The notes beneath the pieces were generated by a model. That model did not search any database. It was not told the DNA's origin and saw only the letters and a program-made list of their open reading frames with translations. A DNA stretch of 63,066 nt from Nemertoderma westbladi (taxonomy: Eukaryota; Xenacoelomorpha; Nemertodermatida; Nemertodermatidae): positions 1-63,066 of the forward strand of contig JAUCBJ010004843.1 in assembly GCA_032718475.1 (NCBI GenBank). The letters are read 5' to 3'. Below, one piece after another: positions 1 through 10,363 of the stretch. The position numbers and the translations under genes are program-made. The first letter of the stretch is position 1, and each line of letters begins with the position of its first letter.

Positions 1-78
1 TTATGGGGTGTTGGCGGGATTGAATAAGCTAACAGCCTGACAAGCAGTAGCCAGAGGGATACAATACGGATCGACGGA

Positions 79-100
79 GGGGGGGGGGGGGGGGGGGGGG
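79..100. repeat. poly-G homopolymer run
   Basis: About 22 consecutive G residues lie just upstream of the open part of a Penelope-like fragment. Other G or C runs occur near 3712-3731, 5751-5768 and 16175-16190. The length in an assembly is likely unreliable, so any frame relation across it is uncertain. Confidence 0.85.
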
Positions 101-781
101 AGAAACCAAGGGGTTAGCAAGGTCCGACAGCTGTTAATTAACAACGATTACCCACCCGCGATAGTAGATAAACTCATTCATACAGTACTCCACCCACATA
201 ACAACACACGACACCCACCCCCAGCGGTAGGGACCACACCCATACCGTTGGTAGTCCCCTTCATAAATGAAGACATCAAGAGGCAGGTACAGGCGGTAGT
301 CCACAAGTCCCGGTTAGCAGGATGTACTAGAGTAGTGACAACCCCTGGGCCTAAGCTACAACAACTTCTCACGAGGTCCACCCTAAACCCACCGAAGCGC
401 CCCGCACCCACACACAAATGCTTTACCTATACGAATAGCCCTGCACAGTGTACCACTAAGAACGTGGTGTATTCACTCACATGTAGCCAATGTGGAGAGG
501 TTTATGTAGGCGAAACCAGCACACAAATACGCTCACGCATCTCACAACACCGTAACGCAGTCAGAAACATCACAGGGAAAGCCACATCAGCCATGAAAGA
601 CCACTACATAACACACCACCCCAACACCACAGACACACAGAGAGAAATACCTTTCAGCATTAGAATTCTAGCACGATGTAAGGATTGGGTAGATAGGAAA
701 ATTAAAGAAAAATCATACATTAAGGATATACGACCTAAGATTAACACACAATACATTAACAATTTTGACACGGGGTGGTAA
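101..781 (+). pseudogene. Penelope-like element, 3' end of pol with GIY-YIG endonuclease (partial)
   Basis: One frame stays open from just after the G-run to a TAA at 779-781. The first part resembles the linker that follows reverse transcriptase in Penelope-like elements. A GIY-YIG endonuclease module follows: the VYSLTCSQCGEVYVGET segment carries the two tyrosine motifs with the CxxC insertion typical of Penelope elements, followed by RSRISQHR with its conserved arginine and histidine, and a TDTQREIPFSIRIL core. The enzyme would nick DNA for target-primed reverse transcription. The reverse transcriptase lies outside the window or is lost beyond the G-run. It differs clearly in sequence from the Penelope element at 57027-60578, so it is a separate family. 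No start codon is assigned because the 5' part is missing. Confidence 0.8.
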
Positions 782-1107
782 CGACTCTGTTATAATTATG
801 TCCGTACAGTAGAAATTGGTGCTATGATTTGTGATTTATAGATCTGACCCGGTGCTGTTTAATAATGAATTAGTTATAGTTTGGTACAGTAGATCTCTGA
901 ATGTGGCATCCTAGGTGATGGGGCTACCGGTATGTATTACTGAATTACTGTATTACTGGTTCTTGTGTGCCGTTGGCAGTCTGTAGTAGTGAGTTTTGTA
1001 GGTAGGTACCTATCAGTTCGTTAAAGGCCTGTTGGCCGCAATATAACTGAAATTAATTATATACACGGTCACTAGTAAAAGATCCAGTTTACACACACCT
1101 TAAGATT
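782..1107. other. intergenic, no feature seen
   Basis: About 325 bases between the Penelope fragment and the RTE fragment. It has short stretches of the AGGCCT and GTACCGGTA type that recur across the window. I see no ORF or repeat structure. Confidence 0.5.
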
Positions 1108-2853
1108 TGAAGCATCCAGAGATTTGGTATCCTCAGCAGTTAGAGCCCAGCATGCACTCCCATAGAGGAGTACTGGAACTACTGCTGCTCTAAATAACCG
1201 GACCTTAAGTTTCCGATTAATTCTCGGTGACTTCCAAATCCTGGAAAGCCTATTCAAGGCTGCCCATGCATTTCCCTTACGTATTCGAAGGTCCTCACCT
1301 GACTTCCGGATCCATGATCCCAGGTAACAGAAGTCATCCACATGCTCAAGCATACCATCTATTGAGCTTATGCTCATCCGATTAGAGACTTGCTGAGTGA
1401 GGACTTTCAAAGTTAACTGTCAAAATTTTGGTCTTTCTGGAGTTAATAAAAAGACCAACAGCAGCATGTTCTAATGAGCTGAGGAGCCGTTGGGCTCCCT
1501 CTAGTGATTCTGAGAGTACTCCTAAGTCATGAGCAAATTCTAGATCAGTTAGGTACTTGGCAGGATTTCCTCGACTTCTGGAGCCAGTAGGTGGAGTTAT
1601 CATCACCCCATCATCATTATGATGATCTAAGGACATGCGTAGAACATAGTCAACAACAATTATGAACAAGAATGGTGCAAGTGTGTCTCCCTGGAGGACG
1701 CCCAATAACACTTCAAATGGTTCTGTGTTACCGTCAACAGTAGACACAAATGTTGTCGAACCATCGTATACTGATCTGATTGCTGCAATAATTTCATCAG
1801 GAATCCCATATAATGAAAGTATGCTGAACATACGTGAGCGAGAGACTGAATCAAAGGCCTTGAAGAAGTCAACAAAGATAACAGCCAGATGCCTGTCTTT
1901 CTTTTTTGATAACTCTTCAATTATCCTTTTAAGTGCCAAAATGGGCTCCATGGTCCCACGACCTTTACGGAACCCATTCAGATTTCCACGGAGCAGTCTC
2001 TCAATGGGATCCCTGATGCGATTTAATAGAATTCTATTGTATAGCTTTGCAGCAATCGAGATCAATGAGATTCCCCGAAAAGAACCATAGAGTGTTAGGT
2101 TGCCCTTCTTGGGAACTGGCACCAACTTATTTGTTTTCATTTCTTGTGGGACTCTTGTTGTACGGTACATGTCTACTATGATGGGATAGATGAGCTTTAA
2201 ACACTCAGGTATTTTAAAGACCTCAGGGGGAACACCATCTACTCCACTGGCACGATTGGTCTTAATGCTCTTTGCAGCAGCCTTCACTTCTGCAAAGGAG
2301 ATATCACCAATGGGAATATCTGGGAGTACAGACTCAGACACTTTTACTTCTATAAAGTTATCAGGCAATACCCTGTCATTATTGAGGAGCTTTTCAAAGT
2401 GGGCCTTCCAACCATTGAGGCGATCGGCTGGTGATTCAGCCTTAACCTTGGTGGTTGGTTGGCTTTTCCGCCCAGAAAGCAGATTGATCGATTTCCATGC
2501 CTGGGATGATTGCCTGCTGTCGTCAGCATCATTGATGGCATCAATCTGTGCAGCCTTAACTGCATTCTTGGTCGCTGTAGTCTGTTTGAGTCGGGACTCT
2601 TTCTGCGCCTTGTAGAGGTCATTTCGGCACTTCTGAATTTTGTTGTCAGTCCAGGTGGCCCGTTTCCTGTTTCGAGGGTATACAGGAACTGTTTCTGCAG
2701 CTGCTAACTTAACTGCCTCTGTGAAGGCAGTATAGCCCTCACAGTGATCTGCCGCCTCAGAGGCAAGAGCCTCATACCTGTTGCTCAGCTGTAGTGTGAA
2801 GCTGGATCTCACACTTGGCTGTTGCCACAGAGAGGACCAGTTATGCCGCGGCA
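1108..2853 (-). pseudogene. RTE-type LINE copy 1, endonuclease tail and reverse transcriptase, truncated at both ends
   Basis: This copy matches the full-length element at 38683-42459 closely, from the linker after the endonuclease through the reverse transcriptase (FRGISLISIAAKLYNRI, FVDFFKAFDS, LGVLQGDTLAPFLFI) into the C-terminal domain. The catalytic box reads FAHD here against FADD in the full-length copy. The frame is broken near 1380-1410 and a block of about 60 bases around 2545 is missing. The 3' end of the element, about 340 bases including the tail, is also missing, so the left edge at 1108 is a later deletion rather than a LINE terminus. The 5' edge at 2853 abuts the unit carrying peptide gene A. 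Confidence 0.88.
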
Positions 2854-2856
2854 TAA

Positions 2857-3256
2857 GGAATAGAATAGGATTGATATAAAAGAGCGAGAATATAATAGTA
2901 TAAAGTGGTGCCTATTGTATGTTACATATTATTATTGGAAGCAGTTATAACAATCATTGGTTCCTATTATTATCAGTATCACAACCATCACCAATTATAA
3001 TCTTATAATTTATAGTTTGTAAAATTGAGAATCCTTCTTAGCGGCCAAAATCGTTACAATATCCACAGTAGTCTCCATATTTAGCGTTGCACTCCCCACA
3101 ACTCGTGAAAGTCAGTTCAAACTCACAGAAGTTTTGTAGAGGCCAGGGACATGGTCCGTTCGGTAAACAACATTCGGTCCATGCTTCCTGACATTGAATA
3201 TCCACGGCACAGAAAGCGGCGAAAACAATGAAAGTGATGATGATGAATTTCATATT
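2857..3256 (-). repeat. duplicated unit A carrying the secreted peptide gene
   Basis: Roughly 400 bases run from 3' flank to a few bases upstream of the ATG, closely repeated at 30112-30497. Copy A has an extra 24 bases near 2878-2901. Similarity stops within about 10-15 bases upstream of the ATG, so the 5' flanks are unrelated. Confidence 0.85.
3038..3253 (-). CDS. small secreted cysteine-rich peptide, copy A
   Basis: A 71-residue product. The first ~21 residues form a clear signal peptide (charged MK, then a hydrophobic IIITFIVFAAFCAV core) ending near an Ala-Val-Asp-Ile-Gln-Cys boundary. The mature part of ~50 residues has eight cysteines (one CC pair, then six singles including GECNAKYGDYCGYC) and ends in Phe-Gly-Arg, which could be a C-terminal amidation signal after removal of Arg. 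No intron is needed. The spacing is compatible with a disulfide-rich secreted peptide such as an antimicrobial, signalling or toxin-like molecule, but I recognise no family and do not assign a function. A second copy at 30279-30494 differs at four residues, all in the mature part. It sits among transposons, with an RTE LINE directly 3' of it. Confidence 0.7.
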   Translation of the reverse strand: MKFIIITFIVFAAFCAVDIQCQEAWTECCLPNGPCPWPLQNFCEFELTFTSCGECNAKYGDYCGYCNDFGR

Positions 3257-3669
3257 TCTTAGTGTTAAGATTTCTGTTGATTAAATTAAAATTATTTCGA
3301 TTGATAATAATAATATTATAGATATTATAGTTATTTTTACTGTTACCATTTTAAATAATTACAAATTAACCACAGCTGATCTTGATGTTTATAAAATAAA
3401 CATGTTTATTTTTTGAAAACAATTTACAAACAATAAAAACAATAATTTATTAATTGGCCAACTAGTAAAATTTGGTCGGCGCCAATGGCATGGTTTGGGG
3501 TTAATAGACGTTTTAAGGGTGTTAAGCATACTGGCCGATTGGGTGCATTGTAATTCGAGGAAAATCTTCGCCCACGAGCAAACGTTGCCCAACGAACAAT
3601 TAACCCTTTGTTTAACAACAATTATAAAGGCGGCACACTGCCGCCTTAAAACATTCTAGACCATCTTCA
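3257..3669. other. AT-rich flank, no feature seen
   Basis: AT-rich sequence upstream of peptide gene A. A promoter for that gene could lie here but no convincing TATA or initiator was identified. Similarity to the flank of copy B is not visible. Confidence 0.4.
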
Positions 3670-4150
3670 TTAACCCTATTAGTACCGGGCTATAAAATGT
3701 TGTACAAATACCGGGGGGGTGGGGGGGGGGTCATATTGACCCCCCCTCCTCTAAAATCTACAAATATTTACGAAAACGTCTGATTTTTTGTTTGTACGTA
3801 GGTATCACTTGTCTGGATCCGACCGAAAAAAAAAAATTTCGAAAAAATGTACTGGGGTGGTTATATTGCACCACCAAAATTACAAGTAGTGCACAATTTT
3901 CACCAAATTTGAAAGTTACATTTTCGGCTAATTATTTTTCAATACAGGTTTTCTGGGGTGCAAAATACATTGGAAAAATTAAAAAATGAAATATTAAAAA
4001 ATGATATGATTACTATAAATGGCTGTTTAGTCCTCTCTGCGTAGGAAAAAAATGAAAAAAACAAGTAACCAACACTTTTCAGTTAGAACACAAAATTTTT
4101 AATTCTCTTATACGGTGTTGTAAATTCACATTTATAGGTTTTCTGGGGCT

Positions 4151-4337
4151 CATTCAGCTATTTACCGGTACATTTGGTCAGTCATCAATCAACTGTGTTA
4201 TACTTTATTCAATTATATTATACCCTATATTTATACATACCGATCAGTCAACAACCCCAGAACTCTTTTCACACACACACGGCGGGGACGCGTAGATAAG
4301 ATAACCGGATAAATCGGGATTCTCGGATCCCGTCACA
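4151..4337 (+). repeat. element A 5' LTR remnant
   Basis: About 187 bases match the last part of the LTR at 14688-15270, ending in CGTCACA at the same place. The first two thirds of the LTR are missing. No canonical TGG-type primer-binding site is obvious after it (GTGATAAGATCC follows). Confidence 0.8.
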
Positions 4338-4402
4338 GTGATAAGATCCAATTGCCTGAACTAACTGACAGTCACCAGCCACCGACCAAGTAGAGACTAA
4401 AG

Positions 4403-4669
4403 ATGAGTCGAGAAGGAGAGACGACACCGCCGTGGACCCCGGACGATGATAAAGACCTAACGATCCGCGAGGCGGCGACGCGACGGTACCGACCCACGAC
4501 GCCGAATTCGTCGACCATAGGCGATCCGGCAATCCAAACGGAGGGGGGCCGTCTACAACGAGAGAGCGAGTCGAGAGAGGGGAGAGATGAGTCGACACAC
4601 GACGGCGGTCGACGTGCCGATGTCGCCGGCCAGCCACAGGCCGGTATGAAACCGAACACGGAGGGATAG
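4403..4669 (+). CDS. element A leader/gag ORF, charged and low complexity
   Basis: Starts at an ATG about 65 bases after the LTR remnant. The 88-residue product is rich in Arg, Glu, Asp and Thr with no domain I recognise. Its position matches the N-terminal gag region of BEL elements. A frame change is needed to reach the next gag segment at 4914, so it may be broken. Confidence in the reading frame is modest because the whole region has an unusual purine-rich composition. Confidence 0.35.
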   Translation: MSREGETTPPWTPDDDKDLTIREAATRRYRPTTPNSSTIGDPAIQTEGGRLQRESESREGRDESTHDGGRRADVAGQPQAGMKPNTEG

Positions 4670-4913
4670 AGGGGATGTCGGCGACGAGGACGTCGGGGTC
4701 AGCGACCGGCTCTGACGAGCCTACACCACGACCCGGAAGCAACTGAGGGAAGCCAAAGGAGGGGCCAAGATAGATGAAGTAAAGCTAGAGAAGCGGCTAG
4801 GTGAGTCGAATAAACATTTTGATTATTTAGTACGCTTTGGGCAGGGAGAACTGGCCAACGAGAGAGCGAGAGGGGTCGCCACGGAACTGTTTGAACTATG
4901 GGAATGTAGGAGT

Positions 4914-5606
4914 ATGGAACCTAGCGTAGTGTACGTAGGGCCATACTTAGTCGATGCCCGGGGAATTAAGTTGGTGGGTTGGAGAGGGCCGCAGGAGGGC
5001 GAATCCGAGGTTAACCCCGAGGATTCGGTCTCGTCGGTCAGCAAAAGTTCCAGGAAGCGGGGGAAAGTTAGTAGGACGGGAAGGCGATGGGAGTCCGTCG
5101 CGACCGATAAGTCTGCTACATCCTCCGCGAAAGTAAGATGGGTGATGGAAATAGATCTGGCGTGCCAGCTCGATCTGGCGGCGCTAGACCAGAGAGAATT
5201 AGAGAGACAGTTGGAAGAAGGGAGTGCGTTATTAGAGAAGGAGAAAGAACTGGCTAGAGAGAACAGAGAGAGAGCCGAAAAGGTCGCGAGAAGTTTTAAG
5301 GAGTGTGGGGAAATAGGGAGGATAGAAAGGAAGGAGCTAGAAGAGCATGAGGCGAGAGAGCAGAATAAACGTGAAGAGCGTGAGGCGAGAGAGCAGAGTG
5401 AGCGAAAAGAGTGTGAGGCGAGAGAGCAGAGTGAGCGAAAAGAGCGCGAGGCGAGACGACTGGAGAGAGTTGTGAGAGAGGCGGAGTTAGCCGATCAGAG
5501 TTCACGAGAAGATAGAGAGAGAGAAATAATAGGAAAGCGTGTGCGGGATGATATGCACGCCCGGTTGAGGGGGCTTATGCAATATCAAGCCAAACAGAAA
5601 CGCTGA
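4914..5606 (+). CDS. element A gag-like coiled-coil protein segment
   Basis: A 230-residue open stretch. Upstream in-frame codons (about 4800-4913) also look coding. After a short globular part (VVYVGPYLVDARGIKLVGWRG) comes a long Glu/Arg/Lys-rich coiled coil from about residue 75 to the end, with repeated AREQSERKE-type heptad-like blocks. BEL/Pao gag proteins, and element B at 44888-46237, also have a long charged helix before the DUF1759 domain, so this is probably the matching part. Stops at 5606; the following region is in a different frame. Confidence 0.5.
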   Translation: MEPSVVYVGPYLVDARGIKLVGWRGPQEGESEVNPEDSVSSVSKSSRKRGKVSRTGRRWESVATDKSATSSAKVRWVMEIDLACQLDLAALDQRELERQLEEGSALLEKEKELARENRERAEKVARSFKECGEIGRIERKELEEHEAREQNKREEREAREQSERKECEAREQSERKEREARRLERVVREAELADQSSREDREREIIGKRVRDDMHARLRGLMQYQAKQKR

Positions 5607-5736
5607 CTAGAACTGGCGCAGATGGGGCTGTCAGAGAGCGAGGCTGGCTCGAGTAGCATTTACGAGGAGCCAGGAGTTAGGGAAACATTTATTAATACCC
5701 CATTTACAGGGACCGGATGACAGACCCAAGACTGGT

Positions 5737-6633
5737 GTGACCATACGGGCGGGGGGGGGGGGGGGGGGTAATAATAATAATAATACAGTAGAGAACGCTA
5801 ATATTAATAGTACCGTAGTGGATAACCCTAATCAAACCTTTGTTGCAGGAAATAACATTTTGTCCGATGGTAGTAATTTAAATCCGAGCCATTCTAATAT
5901 AAACGTAGGAAATAATTCAAATAATCTAAATCTGAATTTACAAAATAATTCAAATAATCTAAATTCGAATTTACAAAATAATTCAAATAATATAATTACG
6001 CAAAATAATTCAAATAATATAATTACGCAAAATAATTCAAATAATCTTATTTCGAACGAACAAAATAATCCCGTTTCTAATTTAGGCGTGCAAAATAATT
6101 TAATTGATTTGGAGGATTTAATTTATTTAACAGATAATACTGGTAATGGTGCTATTAATATAAACGTGGCGGACGTGCATTGCCCGGCAAATGAGGACCT
6201 GGTAGGCCACGCAGTCAGTAGGCAGGTGGTGGTGGGGGTGAGAAACCCCAATGAGGGCCTGGTAGGCCACGTAGTCAGTAGGCAGGAAGTGGCGGGGTTG
6301 AGTCAACCCGAGGGGGGCCTGGTAGGTCACGTAGTTAGTAGGCAGGAAGTGGCGGGGTTGAGTCAACCCAATGAGGGCCTGGTAGGCCACGTAGTTAGTA
6401 GGCAGGAAGTGGCGGGCCTGGTAGGCCACACGGTAGTAGAGGGAGAGGCGGGGGTGAATAGACCCAGCCGCAGTAGGGTTAATGTGTCGACTAGAGAAGG
6501 GTGTAGAAGCGAAGTGAGAGATAGTGAAGTGACAGGTGGCGAGTGGGGGGGGGGGCTACAGGAGCCCCACAGCAAGAGGTTAGCGGCGAGAGGGGGGGGG
6601 GGCAAAGAGTGTCCCACAAGCATCGGCGGATAA
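5737..6633 (+). CDS. element A Asn-rich repeat protein segment
   Basis: Open for 298 codons. The first part is Asn-rich with repeated QNNSNN units built from AATAATTCAAATAAT-like DNA. The second part contains four 60-base repeats at 6190-6416 encoding variants of LVGHVVSRQEVAGLSQP. It begins next to a poly-G run (about 5751-5768), so the true start is unknown. Composition suggests slippage-driven expansion. The segment lies between the coiled-coil and DUF1759 parts of gag. It could be a disordered linker or non-coding repeats that happen to be open. Confidence 0.35.
   Translation: MTIRAGGGGGGNNNNNTVENANINSTVVDNPNQTFVAGNNILSDGSNLNPSHSNINVGNNSNNLNLNLQNNSNNLNSNLQNNSNNIITQNNSNNIITQNNSNNLISNEQNNPVSNLGVQNNLIDLEDLIYLTDNTGNGAININVADVHCPANEDLVGHAVSRQVVVGVRNPNEGLVGHVVSRQEVAGLSQPEGGLVGHVVSRQEVAGLSQPNEGLVGHVVSRQEVAGLVGHTVVEGEAGVNRPSRSRVNVSTREGCRSEVRDSEVTGGEWGGGLQEPHSKRLAARGGGGKECPTSIGG
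6190..6416 (+). repeat. 60-bp minisatellite, about four copies
   Basis: Units begin at 6190, 6250, 6310 and 6370, the last partial, with few differences. The 60-base period keeps the reading frame (20 residues per unit). Each unit contains GCCTGGTAGGC, a small inverted repeat. Confidence 0.85.
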
Positions 6634-6670
6634 TGCGCGGGGCGAATTAGGTGAACCGCAGCACCCGGCG

Positions 6671-7516
6671 ATGGAGAATAGTAGGGGGATTACGAGTATC
6701 CCCAGCGACGTGCGATCGAGCAGAGAGAAGCAGGTTGACGTCGCGAGAGGGCGAGCGACGAGACGTCGAGCCCAATCAGAAGAGGGAAGAAGAACAGTGA
6801 AGTTTAACCGGGAGGTCGATGAGAGCTCTCATGACCGGGGATACTGCACTACAGAGAGAAGAAGGGAAGAGAGTAGAAGAAGTGTCGTCGCGAACGACAG
6901 GAGAGCGAGGACGGACAGCGAGCCGTCGGTAGTAGAGATGGAGACGGAGAGTCAGTGGGGTCGAACTCCGGGAGATTGCCGTCGTCCCGGGGATACGCGA
7001 CCTGAGGAGGCGTATTACACGCAGAGAGAGGGGTACAGGATGTACCGGCACGAGGACGAGAGCAGTAGATGGGATCGAAGAGAAAATTCCCGACGGGATA
7101 TACCTGCCGATAGAGAATATGGTAGCCGCGGGGAGGATTATTCGAGAAGGTTAAACTTTGATCCCGAGCGACACATACAGACTGCAGGACATACTGTAGG
7201 CCTTAATGCACATACCATAGGCCATCCTGGGAGAGATAATGTAGGCGATAGGATAGCGCGGACGAAGGGATTAAACCCGGAAGTCGCAGAGTACATACCG
7301 GCAGGTAGGCCAGAAGCGGATAGGCCTATACCGGTACCAGCACAGCAGTATGACTACAGCATGCAAGGACATAACATATATCCAGGGGAGGGGAGAGTTA
7401 TTGTGGATAGGTGCATGGGCCCCAATATATTAACATCAACCCCAGTATCAAACATACCGGTGGGGGGGGACAGGGTGACATTCCCCCATCACAATATCCA
7501 CAATATACCCCAATAG
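6671..7516 (+). CDS. element A gag linker, Arg/Glu-rich
   Basis: A 281-codon open frame beginning at ATG 6671, rich in Arg, Glu, Ser and Asp with no recognised domain. It ends 74 bases before the frame that carries the DUF1759 start. I treat it as the disordered linker of gag. A frame change is needed on both sides, so either the region is decayed or it reads by chance. Confidence 0.35.
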   Translation: MENSRGITSIPSDVRSSREKQVDVARGRATRRRAQSEEGRRTVKFNREVDESSHDRGYCTTERRREESRRSVVANDRRARTDSEPSVVEMETESQWGRTPGDCRRPGDTRPEEAYYTQREGYRMYRHEDESSRWDRRENSRRDIPADREYGSRGEDYSRRLNFDPERHIQTAGHTVGLNAHTIGHPGRDNVGDRIARTKGLNPEVAEYIPAGRPEADRPIPVPAQQYDYSMQGHNIYPGEGRVIVDRCMGPNILTSTPVSNIPVGGDRVTFPHHNIHNIPQ

Positions 7517-7589
7517 GAATAAGAACATCGAACCCCTTTACGAGAATAAATCATGCGACACCGAAATATGGAGGGGGCCGCTACCCCCA

Positions 7590-8351
7590 ATGATATACCC
7601 AAGCCAAAGGAAGGCAGCGAATAAGACGAACGGGCCGCACCCAACAGGACAATCTATACAACATCCATTGAACCCATTGGAAGTACAAGCCATGGGAATG
7701 GCCACATTAATCGATGCATTAAAAACTAGGATCGAGCTACCACCCGTGGAACCATTCAAATTCGATGGAAGTAGGCCGGAAGAATACCTGTAGTTTCGGC
7801 GCATGTATAGCAATGAAATATTAACGAAGAATTTGACACAAGCGGAGTGCCTAAAGTATCTGCAAGTATATACAGGAGGCCCAGCATACGACATCGTGAG
7901 GCAATACCAGGGCATCGAGGGTGGCTTCACAACAGCATGGCGGGCACTAGACAGGGAGTACGGGCACCCGGCCAAGATCATCCGGCAGACCCTGAGAGGT
8001 ATAACATCGGGTGGCTTCACGACAGCATGGCGGGCACTAGACAGGGAGTACGGGCACCTGGCCAAGATCATCCGGCAGACCCTGAGAGGTATAACATCGG
8101 GTGGCTTCATGACAGCATGGCGGGCACTAGACAGGGAGTACGGGCACCTGGCCAAGATCATCCGGCAGACCCTGAGAGGTATAACATCGGGTGGCCTACA
8201 GGATAACCCCGTTAGCATAAAGACATTCGCTAACAAAGTTGAGAAGGCGCTAATCGTGCTAAAGACACTGGACGCACCATACGAACTTAACGCATCCAAT
8301 AACATCACCACGATAGCGCAGGCACTGCCGATGTGGTTGCTCAACAAGTGA
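7590..8351 (+). pseudogene. element A gag, DUF1759-type domain with an internal triplication and one in-frame stop
   Basis: The sequence IELPPVEPFKFDGSRPEEYL, an in-frame TAG at 7791-7793, then FRRMYSNEI, LTQAECLKYLQVYTGGPAYDI and FANKVEKALIVLKTLD reads as the BEL/Pao gag domain DUF1759 (x-F-x-G-x-P-x-x-Y-x-x-F and a LKYL motif). A 90-base segment is present three times in tandem (7921-8190), giving a repeated 30-residue block starting GGFTTAWRALDREYG. It stops at 8349-8351. The zinc-knuckle/protease frame overlaps from 8333 in another phase. Confidence 0.75.
7921..8190 (+). repeat. 90-bp in-frame tandem triplication
   Basis: Copies start at 7921, 8011 and 8101 with only a few base changes. 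Each adds 30 residues to the gag domain. Confidence 0.92.
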
Positions 8352-10363
8352 GGAAGATCGCTTTCTCCACTCGAGACAGGAAGGGTGCGGAACCGGATTT
8401 AGAAGAGATGTCGTGCTTCTTGAACTATGAAGCCGAATTAATAACAGACCCAGTCTATAGCGAGGATAGCCTGGGAAAGGGACCAAAGACCGATTACCAC
8501 AGGCCGAAACCAGAACACAACGCGTCAAATGCATTGCCAAAGCTCAGACTGCCGTACGCGGCAACGCAGGGGACTGCTAGTCCACAAGTAGCCGGGGGTA
8601 AGACCACATCATGGAGCGGACAGGGGAAAAATAACAACGCAAATAAACATAACCCCAACACGCCCAGTAGGCTGAACCCAAACAATAAGAATAGTAGGGA
8701 CTTTGGTACAAACGTAAGTGCGATATGCAGCGCACTGTACAAGGACGGCTACAACCCGAAGAGCAAATGCCAATTACATACAAATGCACGTCATCAGACC
8801 ATGAACTGCAGGTACTGGCAAGCACTACCCAGGGAAGATCAGGTAGAATACGCGAGAAGAAATGAAATCTGTTCACGATGTGTGATGAGTGGACATAGAG
8901 CTAACCAATGCAAGGAAACGCCAATTAAGTTCGGTCAAAGTAAAGGTCAGACGATGGCAACAAGCACCGTAGTGGCGAAGAAGAGAGGAACGGTACTATT
9001 AGGGGTAGTACCAGTAAGGATAATCGGGGAAGGCAATCTATCAGTAACCACACTGATGCTGGTCGACAGTGGAGCAGCCTTCACCTTGGTTGAGGATTGG
9101 GTGGCCGAAGAGACAGGATTGAGAATGAGGCCAAATAGAATGGCGGTGACAACCATCTCCAGCAAAGATGAGATCCTGGAGATGAGGACCGGACGGTGCG
9201 CAATAGCAGCGATAGCACCGGGATGCGACTATGGGGCGACCATCGACCCCATCCAGGTGATAGAGTCAATAAATATCAACGCCAGGCGACCAACCAACAT
9301 CGAGGTCGAACAATATAAATTCCTGGACAGTATCGACTTCTCAATCCCAGAGGTGGACGGTAGGAAGGTATCCATTATAGTAGGGATGGACTGCCCGACG
9401 GCCCACGAGAGAATGCAAACAGTCTTCGGCGAAGACAGGCAGCATGACCCAGTGGCAATTTTAACACCATTCGGGTGGACGCTAACCGGCCCAATCAGAA
9501 CCAATATACCATTCAGTGTAACCGAGACTTCAGGGTGCATGGTGCCAGGGACTGTTGAGGAGGTAGAGGAGAGGCCAGAGACGGGCGATAGGGGGAGACA
9601 GTTAGAAGTGGAAGCAACACCAAGAGAGTGGGCGGAGGAGAATGGCTTGGATGCAGAAGATTTAGAAACAATGGGTTGGAACAAGGGTCCCAGCAAGTAT
9701 CGGTATGGAGATGGAGAGGAGCGGACGGCGAGATGTCCGGAGGACAAACCAGAGGAGTGTCCGGTGGAGTGTCAGGAGGACAATAGTCCGGAGGAGTGTC
9801 CGGAGGAGTGTTCAGAGGAGTGTCTGGAAGAGACGCCGGTCCGGTTGAGAGGCATACCGACAAGGGGGAGGTCGAGTAAGAAGACAAGATGGAAAGGGAG
9901 AGGATGTGAGAGGATTAGACCAGGGACAGAGAAGCCCATGAGTAAACATAATAAAGGAGTCAGGAAAGTAGGAGGCGTGTTGCATACGCATGCGGGACTG
10001 ACAGAGTGCGAGGGGGCATTACATATGCAGACATCGCGTATGCCGAAGGACGAACGGGGGTCGTCGAGGCCTTTAATGCCAGCACACATATTAAGGGGGA
10101 GGCCAGCAGAGGTGGCATCTAAGATTAAGGATGAAAACAGGGGCGGCACTATACCGCCGAACGACGAGTTGAAGGATGGCACTTTGCCGCCAGGGGATAA
10201 CCACGAGGAGATCAGTAATACAGAGAGAAGGCAGCACTTACAAAATTTAAAGACAGAAGAGAACAAGAAGGATTCGACAAGGAGAGTGGGGCAGAGAATT
10301 AGAGAACCTATAGGGGGGCAGTGGGAGAGTTGCCTGCTGGAAGAATCGCCCTTAGGTCGCTGA
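8333..10363 (+). CDS. element A zinc-knuckle and retropepsin polyprotein segment
   Basis: The 676-codon frame continues gag into the BEL/Pao protease. Around residues 140-200 is a Cys/His cluster (CQLHTNARHQTMNC then CSRCVMSGHRANQC), the nucleocapsid-type knuckles seen in BEL elements. LVDSGAAFTLV (about residue 243) supplies the catalytic Asp of the aspartyl protease, and SIIVGMDC with LTPFGWTLTGPI (about residues 350-385) is the usual end of the BEL protease domain. Reverse transcriptase should follow but does not. The remainder is a Glu/Cys/Pro-rich tract (9745-9830 with EECPE repeats) and a basic low-complexity tail. The pol core is therefore deleted or replaced. Confidence 0.8.
   Translation: MVAQQVRKIAFSTRDRKGAEPDLEEMSCFLNYEAELITDPVYSEDSLGKGPKTDYHRPKPEHNASNALPKLRLPYAATQGTASPQVAGGKTTSWSGQGKNNNANKHNPNTPSRLNPNNKNSRDFGTNVSAICSALYKDGYNPKSKCQLHTNARHQTMNCRYWQALPREDQVEYARRNEICSRCVMSGHRANQCKETPIKFGQSKGQTMATSTVVAKKRGTVLLGVVPVRIIGEGNLSVTTLMLVDSGAAFTLVEDWVAEETGLRMRPNRMAVTTISSKDEILEMRTGRCAIAAIAPGCDYGATIDPIQVIESININARRPTNIEVEQYKFLDSIDFSIPEVDGRKVSIIVGMDCPTAHERMQTVFGEDRQHDPVAILTPFGWTLTGPIRTNIPFSVTETSGCMVPGTVEEVEERPETGDRGRQLEVEATPREWAEENGLDAEDLETMGWNKGPSKYRYGDGEERTARCPEDKPEECPVECQEDNSPEECPEECSEECLEETPVRLRGIPTRGRSSKKTRWKGRGCERIRPGTEKPMSKHNKGVRKVGGVLHTHAGLTECEGALHMQTSRMPKDERGSSRPLMPAHILRGRPAEVASKIKDENRGGTIPPNDELKDGTLPPGDNHEEISNTERRQHLQNLKTEENKKDSTRRVGQRIREPIGGQWESCLLEESPLGR

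Noticed and set aside
4269-4742. Minus-strand ORFs of 157 and 95 codons opposite the element A leader
   Set aside because: Overlap the LTR remnant and gag start in antisense; composition is the mirror of the purine-rich coding strand.
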